Positions 47,472 to 55,075 of a stretch of DNA of 64,000 nucleotides are shown in pieces; position 1 is the first letter of the stretch, and each line of letters begins with the position of its first letter. The notes beneath the pieces were generated by a model. It did no database searches. It worked only from the letters and a program-made list of their open reading frames with translations, and was not told the DNA's origin. The DNA is from Caldimonas tepidiphila. Lineage in GTDB: Bacteria > Pseudomonadota > Gammaproteobacteria > Burkholderiales > Burkholderiaceae_C. Where the stretch lies: the NCBI RefSeq assembly GCF_003569765.1, contig NZ_QXMG01000012.1:1-64000 (forward strand), given 5' to 3'. Made by a program: the position numbers and the translations under genes.

Positions 47472-48072
47472 GGCGTCGCCTCCCCGGCCGGCGAGCCCGG
47501 CCGACTCGCTCGCCGCTGCCGCGGCCGACGAGGACGCCTCACGCCCGCCCTGGGCGCGCCGCGCGCTGTGGGCCGAGCACGACCGCCGCGGCGCGCGCTG
47601 GCTGCACCGCGCCGCGGCCAACCCGGCCGTGGTGCTGCTGCTGGTGCTCGTGAGCCGGCTCGGCGACGGCATGCTGTGGTACTCGGTGATGGTGCTGCTG
47701 CCCTTCCTCGGCGGCCCGGGCGGCTGGACCTGCGCCATCCAGATGGGACTGGTCGGCCTGATCAACCTGGTGCTCTACCTCTCGCTCAAGCGCTGCATCG
47801 CGCGCGAGCGGCCCTTCATGAGCTGCCCCGACATCCGCGCCTGCGCGCGCGCGCTCGACCAGTTCAGCTTCCCGAGCGGGCACACGCTGCACGCGGTGGC
47901 CTTCTCGATGGTGATCGCCAACACCTACCCGGTGCTCGCGCCGCTGCTGTGGGGCTTCACCGCGCTGGTGGCGCTGTCGCGCGTCGTGCTCGGCCTGCAC
48001 TACCCGAGCGACGTGCTGGCCGGCGCCGGCATCGGCGCGCTGATCGCGGCGATCGCGCTGTCGGTGATCTGA
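47428..48072 (+). CDS. PAP2-family phosphatase, membrane-bound
   Basis: This 214-residue protein has an extended hydrophilic N-terminus and then the PAP2 core: membrane helices, KRCIARERP (motif 1), FSFPSGHTLHAVAF (motif 2) and SRVVLGLHYPSDVLAG (motif 3). It should dephosphorylate a lipid phosphate such as undecaprenyl pyrophosphate or phosphatidic acid. Its pairing with a GT4 suggests turnover or synthesis of a glycolipid or lipid-linked glycan. Confidence 0.9.
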   Translation: MPWKPHVPPTPASPEASPPRPASPADSLAAAAADEDASRPPWARRALWAEHDRRGARWLHRAAANPAVVLLLVLVSRLGDGMLWYSVMVLLPFLGGPGGWTCAIQMGLVGLINLVLYLSLKRCIARERPFMSCPDIRACARALDQFSFPSGHTLHAVAFSMVIANTYPVLAPLLWGFTALVALSRVVLGLHYPSDVLAGAGIGALIAAIALSVI

Positions 48073-48144
48073 GGCCGGCGGGCTCGCCCGGCGAGCCCGT
48101 CGCCGCCCGCTCCTTTTCCAGCGCCGGGCCGTGGGCCGCCCGGC

Positions 48145-48903
48145 TCAGCACGCCAGCGAACCGCGCCCGCGCTGCTGCCAGGCGAGCGTCGCCTGCGCGA
48201 GCGTCAGCGGCTCGCGCGCCTCGAGGTGGCGCGCGAGCAGGCGCTGCCACGAGCGGCGCACCGTGGCGTGCTCGACGTCGTGCGGATGCAGCTCGAAGCG
48301 CAGCAGCGGGCGGTGGCGCTGCGTCGCGACCACCGCCGGGTTCCACAGGCGCGACAGCGCGCGCCGCCATGCGCTGCGGGTGCTGTAGACCACGCTCTGG
48401 CTGACCAGCGGCTCGCTGCCGCGCTGCAGCGGCACGAGCTCGCGCAGCGTGCAGGTGTAGCGCAGCGGCATCGTGCGCAGCGCCTTCCAGCTGCCCTCGC
48501 TGAGCAGCCAGGCCGGCGCGACGAAGCCGTGCAGCGGCCAGTGGTTGCGCTCGAACCAGCGCATGCCGGCCGCGAGCCGCAGCGTCGCCTGCGCGCAGCT
48601 CAGCGCGCTGAACTCGCCCTCGCTCGCGGTGTAGACGCGCCGGCGCAGGTGGTCGATCCAGCCGTCGGGCTCGCCGTCGTCCCAGTGCGTGTAGCCGTGC
48701 AGCGCGAGCTCGTCGCCGGCATCGAGCCGCTCGCCCAGCCAGTGGTCGAAGCCCGCGTCGGGGTCCTGGTGGTGGTAGCGCGGCACCGCCAGCAGCGTCA
48801 TCGGCAGCGGCGCGACCTCGTGCACCGCGTCGATCAGCCGCCGGCACAGCAGCGCGGTGGCCGGCGCCACGTCATGCAGCACCACGCTCAGGCCCGGCTT
48901 CAT
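48145..48903 (-). CDS. DUF2334 polysaccharide-deacetylase-like protein
   Basis: This 252-residue protein has a catalytic-looking LSVVLHDVAPAT start (His-Asp), ELALHGYTHWDD with a H-x3-H metal site, FVAPAWLLSEGSWKAL, and a late FELHPHDVEH. These are features of the NodB-like DUF2334 family, so it probably removes an acetyl or similar group from a glycan. Its ATG overlaps the stop of the glycosyltransferase upstream (ATGA). Confidence 0.85.
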   Translation of the reverse strand: MKPGLSVVLHDVAPATALLCRRLIDAVHEVAPLPMTLLAVPRYHHQDPDAGFDHWLGERLDAGDELALHGYTHWDDGEPDGWIDHLRRRVYTASEGEFSALSCAQATLRLAAGMRWFERNHWPLHGFVAPAWLLSEGSWKALRTMPLRYTCTLRELVPLQRGSEPLVSQSVVYSTRSAWRRALSRLWNPAVVATQRHRPLLRFELHPHDVEHATVRRSWQRLLARHLEAREPLTLAQATLAWQQRGRGSLAC

Positions 48904-50129
48904 CGGGGCATCTCCGCCAGCAGCGGCGCCGGCCGCGGCGCCCGGTCCTCCTCGCGCCCGAGCAGGCGGTGGTAGCGCGCCTGCAGCTGCGGCAGCACCC
49001 GGTCCCAGGCATGCGCCTCGGCGCGCTCGCGCGCCGCGAGCGACAGCGCGGCGCGCTCGCGCGCGAACAGCGCGTCGACGGCCTCCGCGAAGGCCTCGGG
49101 CCGCTGCCGCGCCACCGGCATGCCGACGCGCACGTCGACGAGCTCGGCCAGGCCCTGCGCGGCGCTCGCGACCACCGGCGTGCCGCAGGCCAGCGCCTCC
49201 AGCACGCCCAGGCCGAAGGTCTCCTGGTCGCCCGCGTGCACCGCCGCGTCCGCGCTCGCGAGCGCGCGCGCGACGCCCTCGGGCCGGGCCTCGAAGGGGC
49301 GCACGAGCACGCGCTCGCCCGAGGGCGGCAGCGGCCCGTCGCCGATCGCCACCAGCCAGTAGCGGGGCCCCAGGCAGCTCACCGCCCGAGCCAGCAGCGG
49401 CAGGTTCTTCTCGGCGGCGAAGCGGCCCACGTAGACCAGCACGCGCGCATCGCGAGGCAGGCCGAGCGCCTCGCGCCAGCGCGGATCGCGCCGCGCCGGG
49501 CAGAAGGTGTTCACGTCGACGCCGAGCGGCTGGCGCTCGACCCGCTCGAGGCCGAGCTCGAGCAGTTGAAGGCGCATCGCCTCGCTCGGCGCGAGTACGA
49601 GGTCGAAGCCGCGGTAGACGTGGCGCATGTAGCGGCGCGCCGCGCCGGCGGCCAGCCGCGCGCCGCGCGCACCGAGCAGCGGGGCGCACAGCCGCTCGGC
49701 CAGCGCCGCGAGGTTCGAGTGGCAGAACGCGACCGCCGGCACGCCCAGGCGCGCGGCCGCGTCGCGTGCGGACCATGCGAGCCGCCACGGATCGCCCGCC
49801 TCGATCAGGTCGGGACGCAGGTCCTGCATCAGCCGCGCGCCGGCCGCGCGCCGCAGCGGCACCCGGTAGTCGGGCGCACCCGGCAGCGGCACGCCCGGCA
49901 CGCCGACCATGCCGGGCTCGGTGACGACCGGCGCGATGATGGTGTGGCGCCAGCCGTCCCGCGACGCGAGCCAGTCGCGCTTGGCGCGCAGGTAGCGGCG
50001 CACGCCGCCGCTGGTGGCGCTCCAGAACATCGTCGCGTCGAGCAGGTGGAGCCGCGCGTCCCCGCCGCCGCGCTCGCGAGGGACCGCAGCGGGGAGGCGC
50101 GTCGCCGGCGCGGAGAGGGAAACATCCAT
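48900..50129 (-). CDS. Glycosyltransferase family 4
   Basis: This 409-residue GT-B enzyme shows LHLLDATMFWSATSGGVRRYLRAKRDWL, PVVAFCHSN, APSEAMRLQL, QPLGVDVNTFCP, VYVGRFAAEKNLPLL and the donor pattern HAGDQETFGLGVLEALACGTPVVAS. The specificity is unknown. It is coupled to the DUF2334 gene. The start is uncertain: ATG 50129 lies only a few bases beyond the predicted sigma-54 transcription start, while similarity to other GT4 N-termini would fit a start nearer LHLLDATMFW. Confidence 0.87.
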   Translation of the reverse strand: MDVSLSAPATRLPAAVPRERGGGDARLHLLDATMFWSATSGGVRRYLRAKRDWLASRDGWRHTIIAPVVTEPGMVGVPGVPLPGAPDYRVPLRRAAGARLMQDLRPDLIEAGDPWRLAWSARDAAARLGVPAVAFCHSNLAALAERLCAPLLGARGARLAAGAARRYMRHVYRGFDLVLAPSEAMRLQLLELGLERVERQPLGVDVNTFCPARRDPRWREALGLPRDARVLVYVGRFAAEKNLPLLARAVSCLGPRYWLVAIGDGPLPPSGERVLVRPFEARPEGVARALASADAAVHAGDQETFGLGVLEALACGTPVVASAAQGLAELVDVRVGMPVARQRPEAFAEAVDALFARERAALSLAARERAEAHAWDRVLPQLQARYHRLLGREEDRAPRPAPLLAEMPR

Positions 50130-50143
50130 GACACCAGAAGGGG

Positions 50144-50157
50144 GCAACGCCCATGCC
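50144..50157 (-). promoter_or_regulatory. Sigma-54-type promoter for GT4/DUF2334 operon
   Basis: The minus strand reads GGCATGGGCGTTGC: GGCAT, TTGC, correct spacing. It lies very close to the annotated ATG at 50129, implying a nearly leaderless transcript or a later start codon. Confidence 0.5.
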
Positions 50158-50234
50158 CGGACATCCGGATCAGGGGGGTGAAGGGATGCGGCGAGCTCCG
50201 CCCCGGCGGGACGGGCGGCATGACCGCGCTGGCA

Positions 50235-50248
50235 GGCACGTTACCTGC
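50235..50248 (+). promoter_or_regulatory. Sigma-54-type promoter for DUF378 operon
   Basis: The plus strand reads GGCACGTTACCTGC: GGCACG perfect, GG-N10-GC spacing, CTGC at -12. It lies about 55 bases before the ATG at 50304. Confidence 0.45.
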
Positions 50249-50303
50249 CGAGCAGACATGCCTCAATCCCTCACTCTCTCGGAAGTTCGGAAAGGAGTGA
50301 TCC

Positions 50304-50552
50304 ATGAACCGACCCGCGGACGACATGCCCGCCTCGGGCGCCTCGGCGGCGCCGGCAGTGCTGAGCACCATCGCGATGGTGCTGCTGATCATCGGCGGCC
50401 TCAACTGGGCGCTGGTGGGCCTGTTCAACTTCGATCTCGTGGCCGCGATCTTCGGCCCGATGTCGGTGCTCTCGCGCATCGTCTACGTGCTCGTGGGCCT
50501 GGCCGCGCTGTACTGCCTCGCGCTGCTGCCGCGTGTATCGCGTTTGCGGTGA
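50304..50552 (+). CDS. DUF378 small membrane protein
   Basis: This 82-residue protein has two helices and the DUF378 core VLLIIGGLNWALVGLFNFDLVAAIFG followed by RIVYVLVGLAALYCL. The function is unknown, and it is often found with stress genes. The start has AAAGGAG. It is the first gene of a run of four. Confidence 0.88.
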   Translation: MNRPADDMPASGASAAPAVLSTIAMVLLIIGGLNWALVGLFNFDLVAAIFGPMSVLSRIVYVLVGLAALYCLALLPRVSRLR

Positions 50553-50595
50553 GGCCCTCCTCCCCTTCCCTCTCCCACAAGCAAAGGAGTTCCCC

Positions 50596-51051
50596 ATGGA
50601 CCAGAACGACGTCCTCGACACCCTCAACACCCTGATCGAGACCTGCAAGGACGGCGAGTACGGCTTCCAGCAGTGCGCCGAGCACGTGAAGTCGACCGAC
50701 CTGCGCACGCTGTTCAACGACCGCGCCGAGTCCTGCCGCCGCGGTGCGCAGGAGCTGCAGTCGCTCGTCACGCAGTACGGTGGCACCCCCGACACCGGCA
50801 GCAGCGCCAGCGGCACGCTGCACCGCGGCTGGGTCTCGGTCAAGGGCATGCTGACCGGCCACAGCGACGAGGCGATGCTCGAGGAGTGCGAGCGCGGCGA
50901 GGACGCGGCGCTCGAGCGCTACCGCAACGCGCTGGCCAAGCCGCTGCCCGAGCCGGTGCGCGCGGTGGTCGAGCGCCAGTACCAGGGCGTGCAGCGCAAC
51001 CACGACATGGTCAAGGCCGCGCGCAACCGGATCAAGATGGCCTCGTCCTGA
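50596..51051 (+). CDS. PA2169/DUF2383-family four-helix-bundle protein
   Basis: This 151-residue helical protein has DVLDTLNTLIETCKDGEYGFQQCAEHV, ELQSLVTQYGGTP, HRGWVSVKG and an EECERGEDAALERYRNAL helix, the DUF2383 pattern with Glu and His residues that could form a ferritin-like metal site. The function is unproven and likely stress-related. An AAAGGAG precedes the start. Confidence 0.88.
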   Translation: MDQNDVLDTLNTLIETCKDGEYGFQQCAEHVKSTDLRTLFNDRAESCRRGAQELQSLVTQYGGTPDTGSSASGTLHRGWVSVKGMLTGHSDEAMLEECERGEDAALERYRNALAKPLPEPVRAVVERQYQGVQRNHDMVKAARNRIKMASS

Positions 51052-51107
51052 TGAGGCGCGGTGACGCAAGAAGTGCAGCGCCGATGCACATTTGGCAGGA
51101 GATTCCG

Positions 51108-52307
51108 ATGAAGAAACCGACCTCTGGCGGCCTCCGCACCGCGATCGCCCTCGCCGTGGTGTCACTGGCGCTCACCGCCTGCGACCGCAGCCCCAACACC
51201 CCGAACCCGACCACCGACACGCCGACCTCGGGCCAGCCGGCGAGCGCGCCGGCCACCTCCGGCGGCAGTACCGCCGGCTCCGCGCTCGGCGAGCGCACCG
51301 GCACCGAGATCTCGACCGGCACGGACACGGTGACGAGTTCGGGGAGCACCACCGCCACCTCGGCGGGCAGCGGCGTCAGCGGCGCCGCGCCCTCCGAGGG
51401 CGCGCAGCTCGGCAGCCCTTCGGGCGCGACCGGCAGCACCGGCGTGACCAGCACGACCGGCACCGGTGCGACGACCGGCACCGCCGCCGGCGGCTCCGGG
51501 AGCAACGGCCCGGGCTCGGGCAGCGCGTCCGGCAGCAGCGGATCGAGCGGCAGCGGCGGCACCGCGACCTCGCGCGGCGGAGGCGCGGACACGGGCGGCT
51601 CGCCGCGCTCCGACCTGGCCCTGCCGCCCGGCCCGGCCGACACCGGCGGCACGGCATCGACGGGCAGCGGCGCCGGCGGCCACACCGGTTCCGGCACCGT
51701 CGCCGGCCTGCCGGGAGGCTCGAGCGGCTCCACTGGCGCCCCCGGCAGCGGCCGCGACGCCAGCGGCGCGATGAGCGGCGGCACCGGGGCCACTGTCGGC
51801 GACGAGCGGCCCGCCGCGCAGCCGTCTGCCGCCCAGGATGCCGCCGGCTCGCCCTCGCCGGCCACGGCGGCCGGCCCGGACCAGAAGTTCCTCGCCGCCG
51901 CGGTCGCCTCGGGGAACTTCGAGCTGGCGATGGCGCAGCTCGCCACGCAGCGCGGCCAGGACAGGACAGTGACGGCCTACGCGAAGATGCTGGTCGACGA
52001 TCACACCGGACTCAACCGCGAGCTCCAGCGGCTCGCGCTGGCCTCGGGCGTGACGCTGCCGACCGACGCGCCGGCCGACAAGCAGGCGCTCGTCGACCGG
52101 CTCAGCAAGGCGCGCCAGGACGAGTTCGACCGGCTCTTCGTGCAGACCGTCGGCCTGCAAGCCCACCGCGAGGACATCGCGCTGTTCGAGCGCGCGAGCC
52201 GCGAGACGCAGAACCCGCAGGTGAAGGCTCTCGTCGAGAAGGCGCTGCCGATGCTGCGCCAGCACCTGGAAGCCGCGCAGAAGCTGCCAGGGGCGAAAGC
52301 GGGTTGA
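51108..52307 (+). CDS. DUF4142 lipoprotein with a long disordered linker
   Basis: This 399-residue protein has a lipoprotein signal (VVSLALTACDRS), about 220 residues of Gly/Ser/Thr-rich disordered sequence, and a C-terminal DUF4142 domain (about 250-395: KFLAAAVASGNFELAMAQLATQRG, AYAKMLVDDHTGLNRELQRLA, FDRLFVQTVGLQAHREDIALFERAS). DUF4142 is a ferritin-like helical domain of unknown function. The linker is far longer than usual. The GGCAGGAG site supports ATG 51108. The stop overlaps the topoisomerase start by one base. Confidence 0.85.
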   Translation: MKKPTSGGLRTAIALAVVSLALTACDRSPNTPNPTTDTPTSGQPASAPATSGGSTAGSALGERTGTEISTGTDTVTSSGSTTATSAGSGVSGAAPSEGAQLGSPSGATGSTGVTSTTGTGATTGTAAGGSGSNGPGSGSASGSSGSSGSGGTATSRGGGADTGGSPRSDLALPPGPADTGGTASTGSGAGGHTGSGTVAGLPGGSSGSTGAPGSGRDASGAMSGGTGATVGDERPAAQPSAAQDAAGSPSPATAAGPDQKFLAAAVASGNFELAMAQLATQRGQDRTVTAYAKMLVDDHTGLNRELQRLALASGVTLPTDAPADKQALVDRLSKARQDEFDRLFVQTVGLQAHREDIALFERASRETQNPQVKALVEKALPMLRQHLEAAQKLPGAKAG

Positions 52308-53602
52308 TGGTGGGGACGGCCCAGGTCCCCGCCACAGCGAAGGCCGGCGCCCGGCCGCCACGCGGGCGCAGCGCCGCCGCAGCGGCAACGCCGGCGCCTG
52401 CGGGAGCCTCGCCCGCGCCCCCCTCGACGCCCCTCGGGTCGCCACCCGCGCCGTCGGCCGACGTCGAGATCCCGCCCGGCCTCGTCTACGTCACCGACAC
52501 CCAGCCCGGCATCCGCCGCGTGCGCCGCGGCCGCGGCTTCGCCTATCGCCTGCCCGACGGTCGCTGGTTGAGCGACCCGGCAGAGCTCGATCGCATCCGG
52601 CGGCTGGCCATTCCCCCGGCCTACCAGGAGGTCTGGATCTGCCCCGATCCGCGCGGCCACCTGCAGGCCACCGGGCGCGACTCGCGGGGACGCAAGCAGT
52701 ACCGCTATCACCCGCAGTGGCGGCTGCACCGCGACGCCGACAAGTTCGAGCGCATGCGTGCCTTCGGCGCCGCGCTGCCGCGCATCCGGCGCCGCGTCGA
52801 GCGCGACCTCGCGCGCGCAGGGCGCGGCAAGCCCGACCGGAACACGGTGCTCGCGACGCTGGTGCGACTGCTCGACACGACGCTGGTGCGCATCGGCAAC
52901 GACGAGTACGCGCGCCAGAACCATTCCTACGGCCTCACGACGCTGCGCCGGCGCCATGCCGCGCTCGAGGGCAGCGTGCTCAGGCTGCGCTTTCGCGGCA
53001 AGCACGGCGTGATGCACGAGGTCGCGCTCGAGGACCCGCGCGTCGCGCGCGTGGTGCGGCGCTGCCAGGCGATGCCGGGTCAGGAGCTGTTCCACTACCC
53101 GGACCAGGACGGCCAGTCGCATCCGATCGGCTCGGCCGAGGTCAACGCCTACCTGCGCGAGGCCGCGCAGGCCGACTTCACCGCGAAGGACTTCCGCACC
53201 TGGCACGCGACGGTGCACGCGCTCGCGCTGATGACCGCGCCGTGCGCCGAGGGGGCGCAGCGCCCCACGGCGATGCAGATCCTGCGCGAGGTCGCCGGCC
53301 GGCTCGGCAACACGGTGGCGGTCTGCCGCAAGTCCTACGTCCACCCCGGGGTCCTCGAGATCGACCCCGAGACGCATGCCGCGGTGGAGCCGCCGCCGCG
53401 CCGCGGGCTCGACCGCGACGAACTCCGTCTGCTGCACTGGCTCGAGCGCCAGCAGCGCGCCGTGCACGGCCGGGAGCGACGCGGCGCGGGGGTCAGCGCG
53501 CCTGCCCCGGCCAGCGCCTGCGATGCCCCCTTGAACCGGCGCAGACGAACGCGCGCCGGCACTGCCGAGAATCCCCCCGATTCCTCCCGGACGCGCGCAT
53601 GA
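52307..53602 (+). CDS. DNA topoisomerase IB (poxvirus type)
   Basis: This 431-residue protein has, after a 50-residue Ala/Pro-rich leader, the bacterial TopIB fold: RRVRRGRGFAYRLPDGRWL, IPPAYQEVWICPDPRGHLQATGRDSRGRKQYRYHP, RIGNDEYARQN (Arg), LRFRGKHG (Lys), KDFRTWHAT (Arg) and the nucleophile in CRKSYVHPGVLE (Tyr). It relaxes supercoils through a 3'-phosphotyrosyl link. It is translationally coupled (TGATG) to the DUF4142 gene. The C-terminus carries a basic tail. Confidence 0.92.
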   Translation: MVGTAQVPATAKAGARPPRGRSAAAAATPAPAGASPAPPSTPLGSPPAPSADVEIPPGLVYVTDTQPGIRRVRRGRGFAYRLPDGRWLSDPAELDRIRRLAIPPAYQEVWICPDPRGHLQATGRDSRGRKQYRYHPQWRLHRDADKFERMRAFGAALPRIRRRVERDLARAGRGKPDRNTVLATLVRLLDTTLVRIGNDEYARQNHSYGLTTLRRRHAALEGSVLRLRFRGKHGVMHEVALEDPRVARVVRRCQAMPGQELFHYPDQDGQSHPIGSAEVNAYLREAAQADFTAKDFRTWHATVHALALMTAPCAEGAQRPTAMQILREVAGRLGNTVAVCRKSYVHPGVLEIDPETHAAVEPPPRRGLDRDELRLLHWLERQQRAVHGRERRGAGVSAPAPASACDAPLNRRRRTRAGTAENPPDSSRTRA

Positions 53603-53766
53603 GCCGCCCCACCCGCCCCCCGGGTAGCGGAACACCGCAGGGCCGCAGCGGCCGCTCAGGATGCGCGACATCTCTCGCGCTCCCTCGCGTATAGCACCGA
53701 ATCCGGCGGCATGACGAGCGGACTGTTTAGCCTGACGCAAGCCGCCTTGCCATTCCTCCGAGCGCC

Positions 53767-53795
53767 TTGACAGTCGTCCGGCAGGGACGTAGAAA
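53767..53795 (+). promoter_or_regulatory. Sigma-70-type promoter for the GTPase/roadblock operon
   Basis: A TTGACA at 53767-53772 is followed after 17 bases by TAGAAAT, in an AT-richer patch just upstream of the first operon gene. No sigma-54 motif was seen in this intergenic region. Confidence 0.5.
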
Positions 53796-53835
53796 TGCGT
53801 ATACAACTCGTTACAACAATTCGGGGGGACAGCCG

Positions 53836-54399
53836 ATGCTTCAAAGGGGGTTGGCTGAAATGAACACGTCATTTGGTTCGCTCGATCCGGCCATCGACGC
53901 CAGGTCGCAGTTTCCGGCACGCGCCGGATCGGGGGCGCCGGCCTATCTGGGGCAGTCCGGAGCTGCGCTGCGTCCTGTGCCGCAGGAGCGGCCGCGGCCC
54001 GCGGCCGAGGCCTGGCGCCGCGCGCTGGCCGAGACGGGCGACGGACGCCCGGCAGCTGAGGACTTCCGCCTGGGCCTCGTCTACCTGAAATCCTGGCCCG
54101 CGATCCCGGATCTGCCGGAAGAATGGGCCGGTCCGGTCACCCGCGTCTGCGCGCTGCTGTCGCACAAGCCCACGGTCGGATTCCTCGTCAGCCGCGTGCT
54201 CGAGCTGCCGGAGGAGGAGTCGCGCCGCCTGCTGCTGGTGCTGCACCGCTTCGGCCACCTCGACGTGCTGCAGCAGCGACGCGGCTTGGCCGAAGCGGCG
54301 GCCGAGCCGATGCCGGCCGGCGACCCGGGCCTCGCGATGACGCCGCCCCCGCCCAGCGCCTTCCTCGGAAGGCTCTGGAAGAAGCTCGTGTCGCGCTAG
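53836..54399 (+). CDS. Unknown protein, first gene of the GTPase/roadblock operon
   Basis: This 187-residue protein has a disordered N-terminus (to about 60) and a helical domain in the second half: FRLGLVYLKSWPAIPDLPEEW, VCALLSHKPTVGFLVSRVLELPEEESRRLLLVLHRFGHLDVL. The latter resembles a small winged-helix or DprA-like helical unit. I do not recognise the family. ATG 53860, behind AAAGGGGG, is an alternative start. It precedes the GTPase gene by 12 bases and may be a regulator or effector of the GTPase. Confidence 0.65.
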   Translation: MLQRGLAEMNTSFGSLDPAIDARSQFPARAGSGAPAYLGQSGAALRPVPQERPRPAAEAWRRALAETGDGRPAAEDFRLGLVYLKSWPAIPDLPEEWAGPVTRVCALLSHKPTVGFLVSRVLELPEEESRRLLLVLHRFGHLDVLQQRRGLAEAAAEPMPAGDPGLAMTPPPPSAFLGRLWKKLVSR

Positions 54400-54411
54400 G
54401 AAGAAGCCCTC

Positions 54412-54999
54412 ATGGAATGGAGCATCCTCTTCCTCGGCTCGGTCGGCTCGGGCAAGACCCAGGCGATCCGCACCATCAGCGACATCGAGGTCGTCGACAC
54501 GGAGGCGGTCGCGACCGACGAGACCGCGCTGCTGAAGCATCACACCACCGTCGCGATGGACATGGGCGTGATGCGCATCGGCCCCTCCGACAAGCTGCGC
54601 CTGTACGGCGCGCCCGGCCAGGACCGCTTCGACTTCATGTGGGACATCCTGCTCGAACAGTCCAAGGGCATCGTGCTGCTCGTCGACCATTCCCGGCCCG
54701 ACCCGGTGTCCGACATGCGGCACTACCTGACGCAGATCCGCCGGCGCGTCGGGCCGCTGCGCAAGCCGATCGTGATCGGCATCACCCATGTCGACGAGGC
54801 CATCGACACCTCGCTCGACGACTATCTCGACGAGCATGCCGCCGCCTCCTGCACCTGCAGCATGTGCCGCCCGCCACTGTTCCGCGTCGACACGCGCGAG
54901 CGCCGCGACGTCACGGCACTGCTGCTCACGCTCACCGCGATGCTGGAGATGAACGAGCGCTTCCCGGCACGCGCGCTGCACTCGCGTCTGCACGCATGA
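54412..54999 (+). CDS. Small MglA-like/Rag-like GTPase
   Basis: This 195-residue Ras-superfamily GTPase has P-loop GSVGSGKT (9-16), switch region TDETALLKHHTTVAMDMG, and G3-like LYGAPGQDRFDFMWDIL in place of DTPGQ. The G4 motif is THVD (125-128) instead of NKxD. A CTCSMC cluster (about 147-152) could bind metal. Such GTPases pair with roadblock/LC7 proteins that act as their GAP, as MglA does with MglB in cell polarity. Both partners appear downstream. Confidence 0.85.
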   Translation: MEWSILFLGSVGSGKTQAIRTISDIEVVDTEAVATDETALLKHHTTVAMDMGVMRIGPSDKLRLYGAPGQDRFDFMWDILLEQSKGIVLLVDHSRPDPVSDMRHYLTQIRRRVGPLRKPIVIGITHVDEAIDTSLDDYLDEHAAASCTCSMCRPPLFRVDTRERRDVTALLLTLTAMLEMNERFPARALHSRLHA

Positions 55000-55075
55000 G
55001 CGCTTCCGCACGGCCCCTCCCCAGGAAGCGCTGCGCCCCTCCCGGAGGGAACGCACGCAGCGCGAGGATGCCCCG

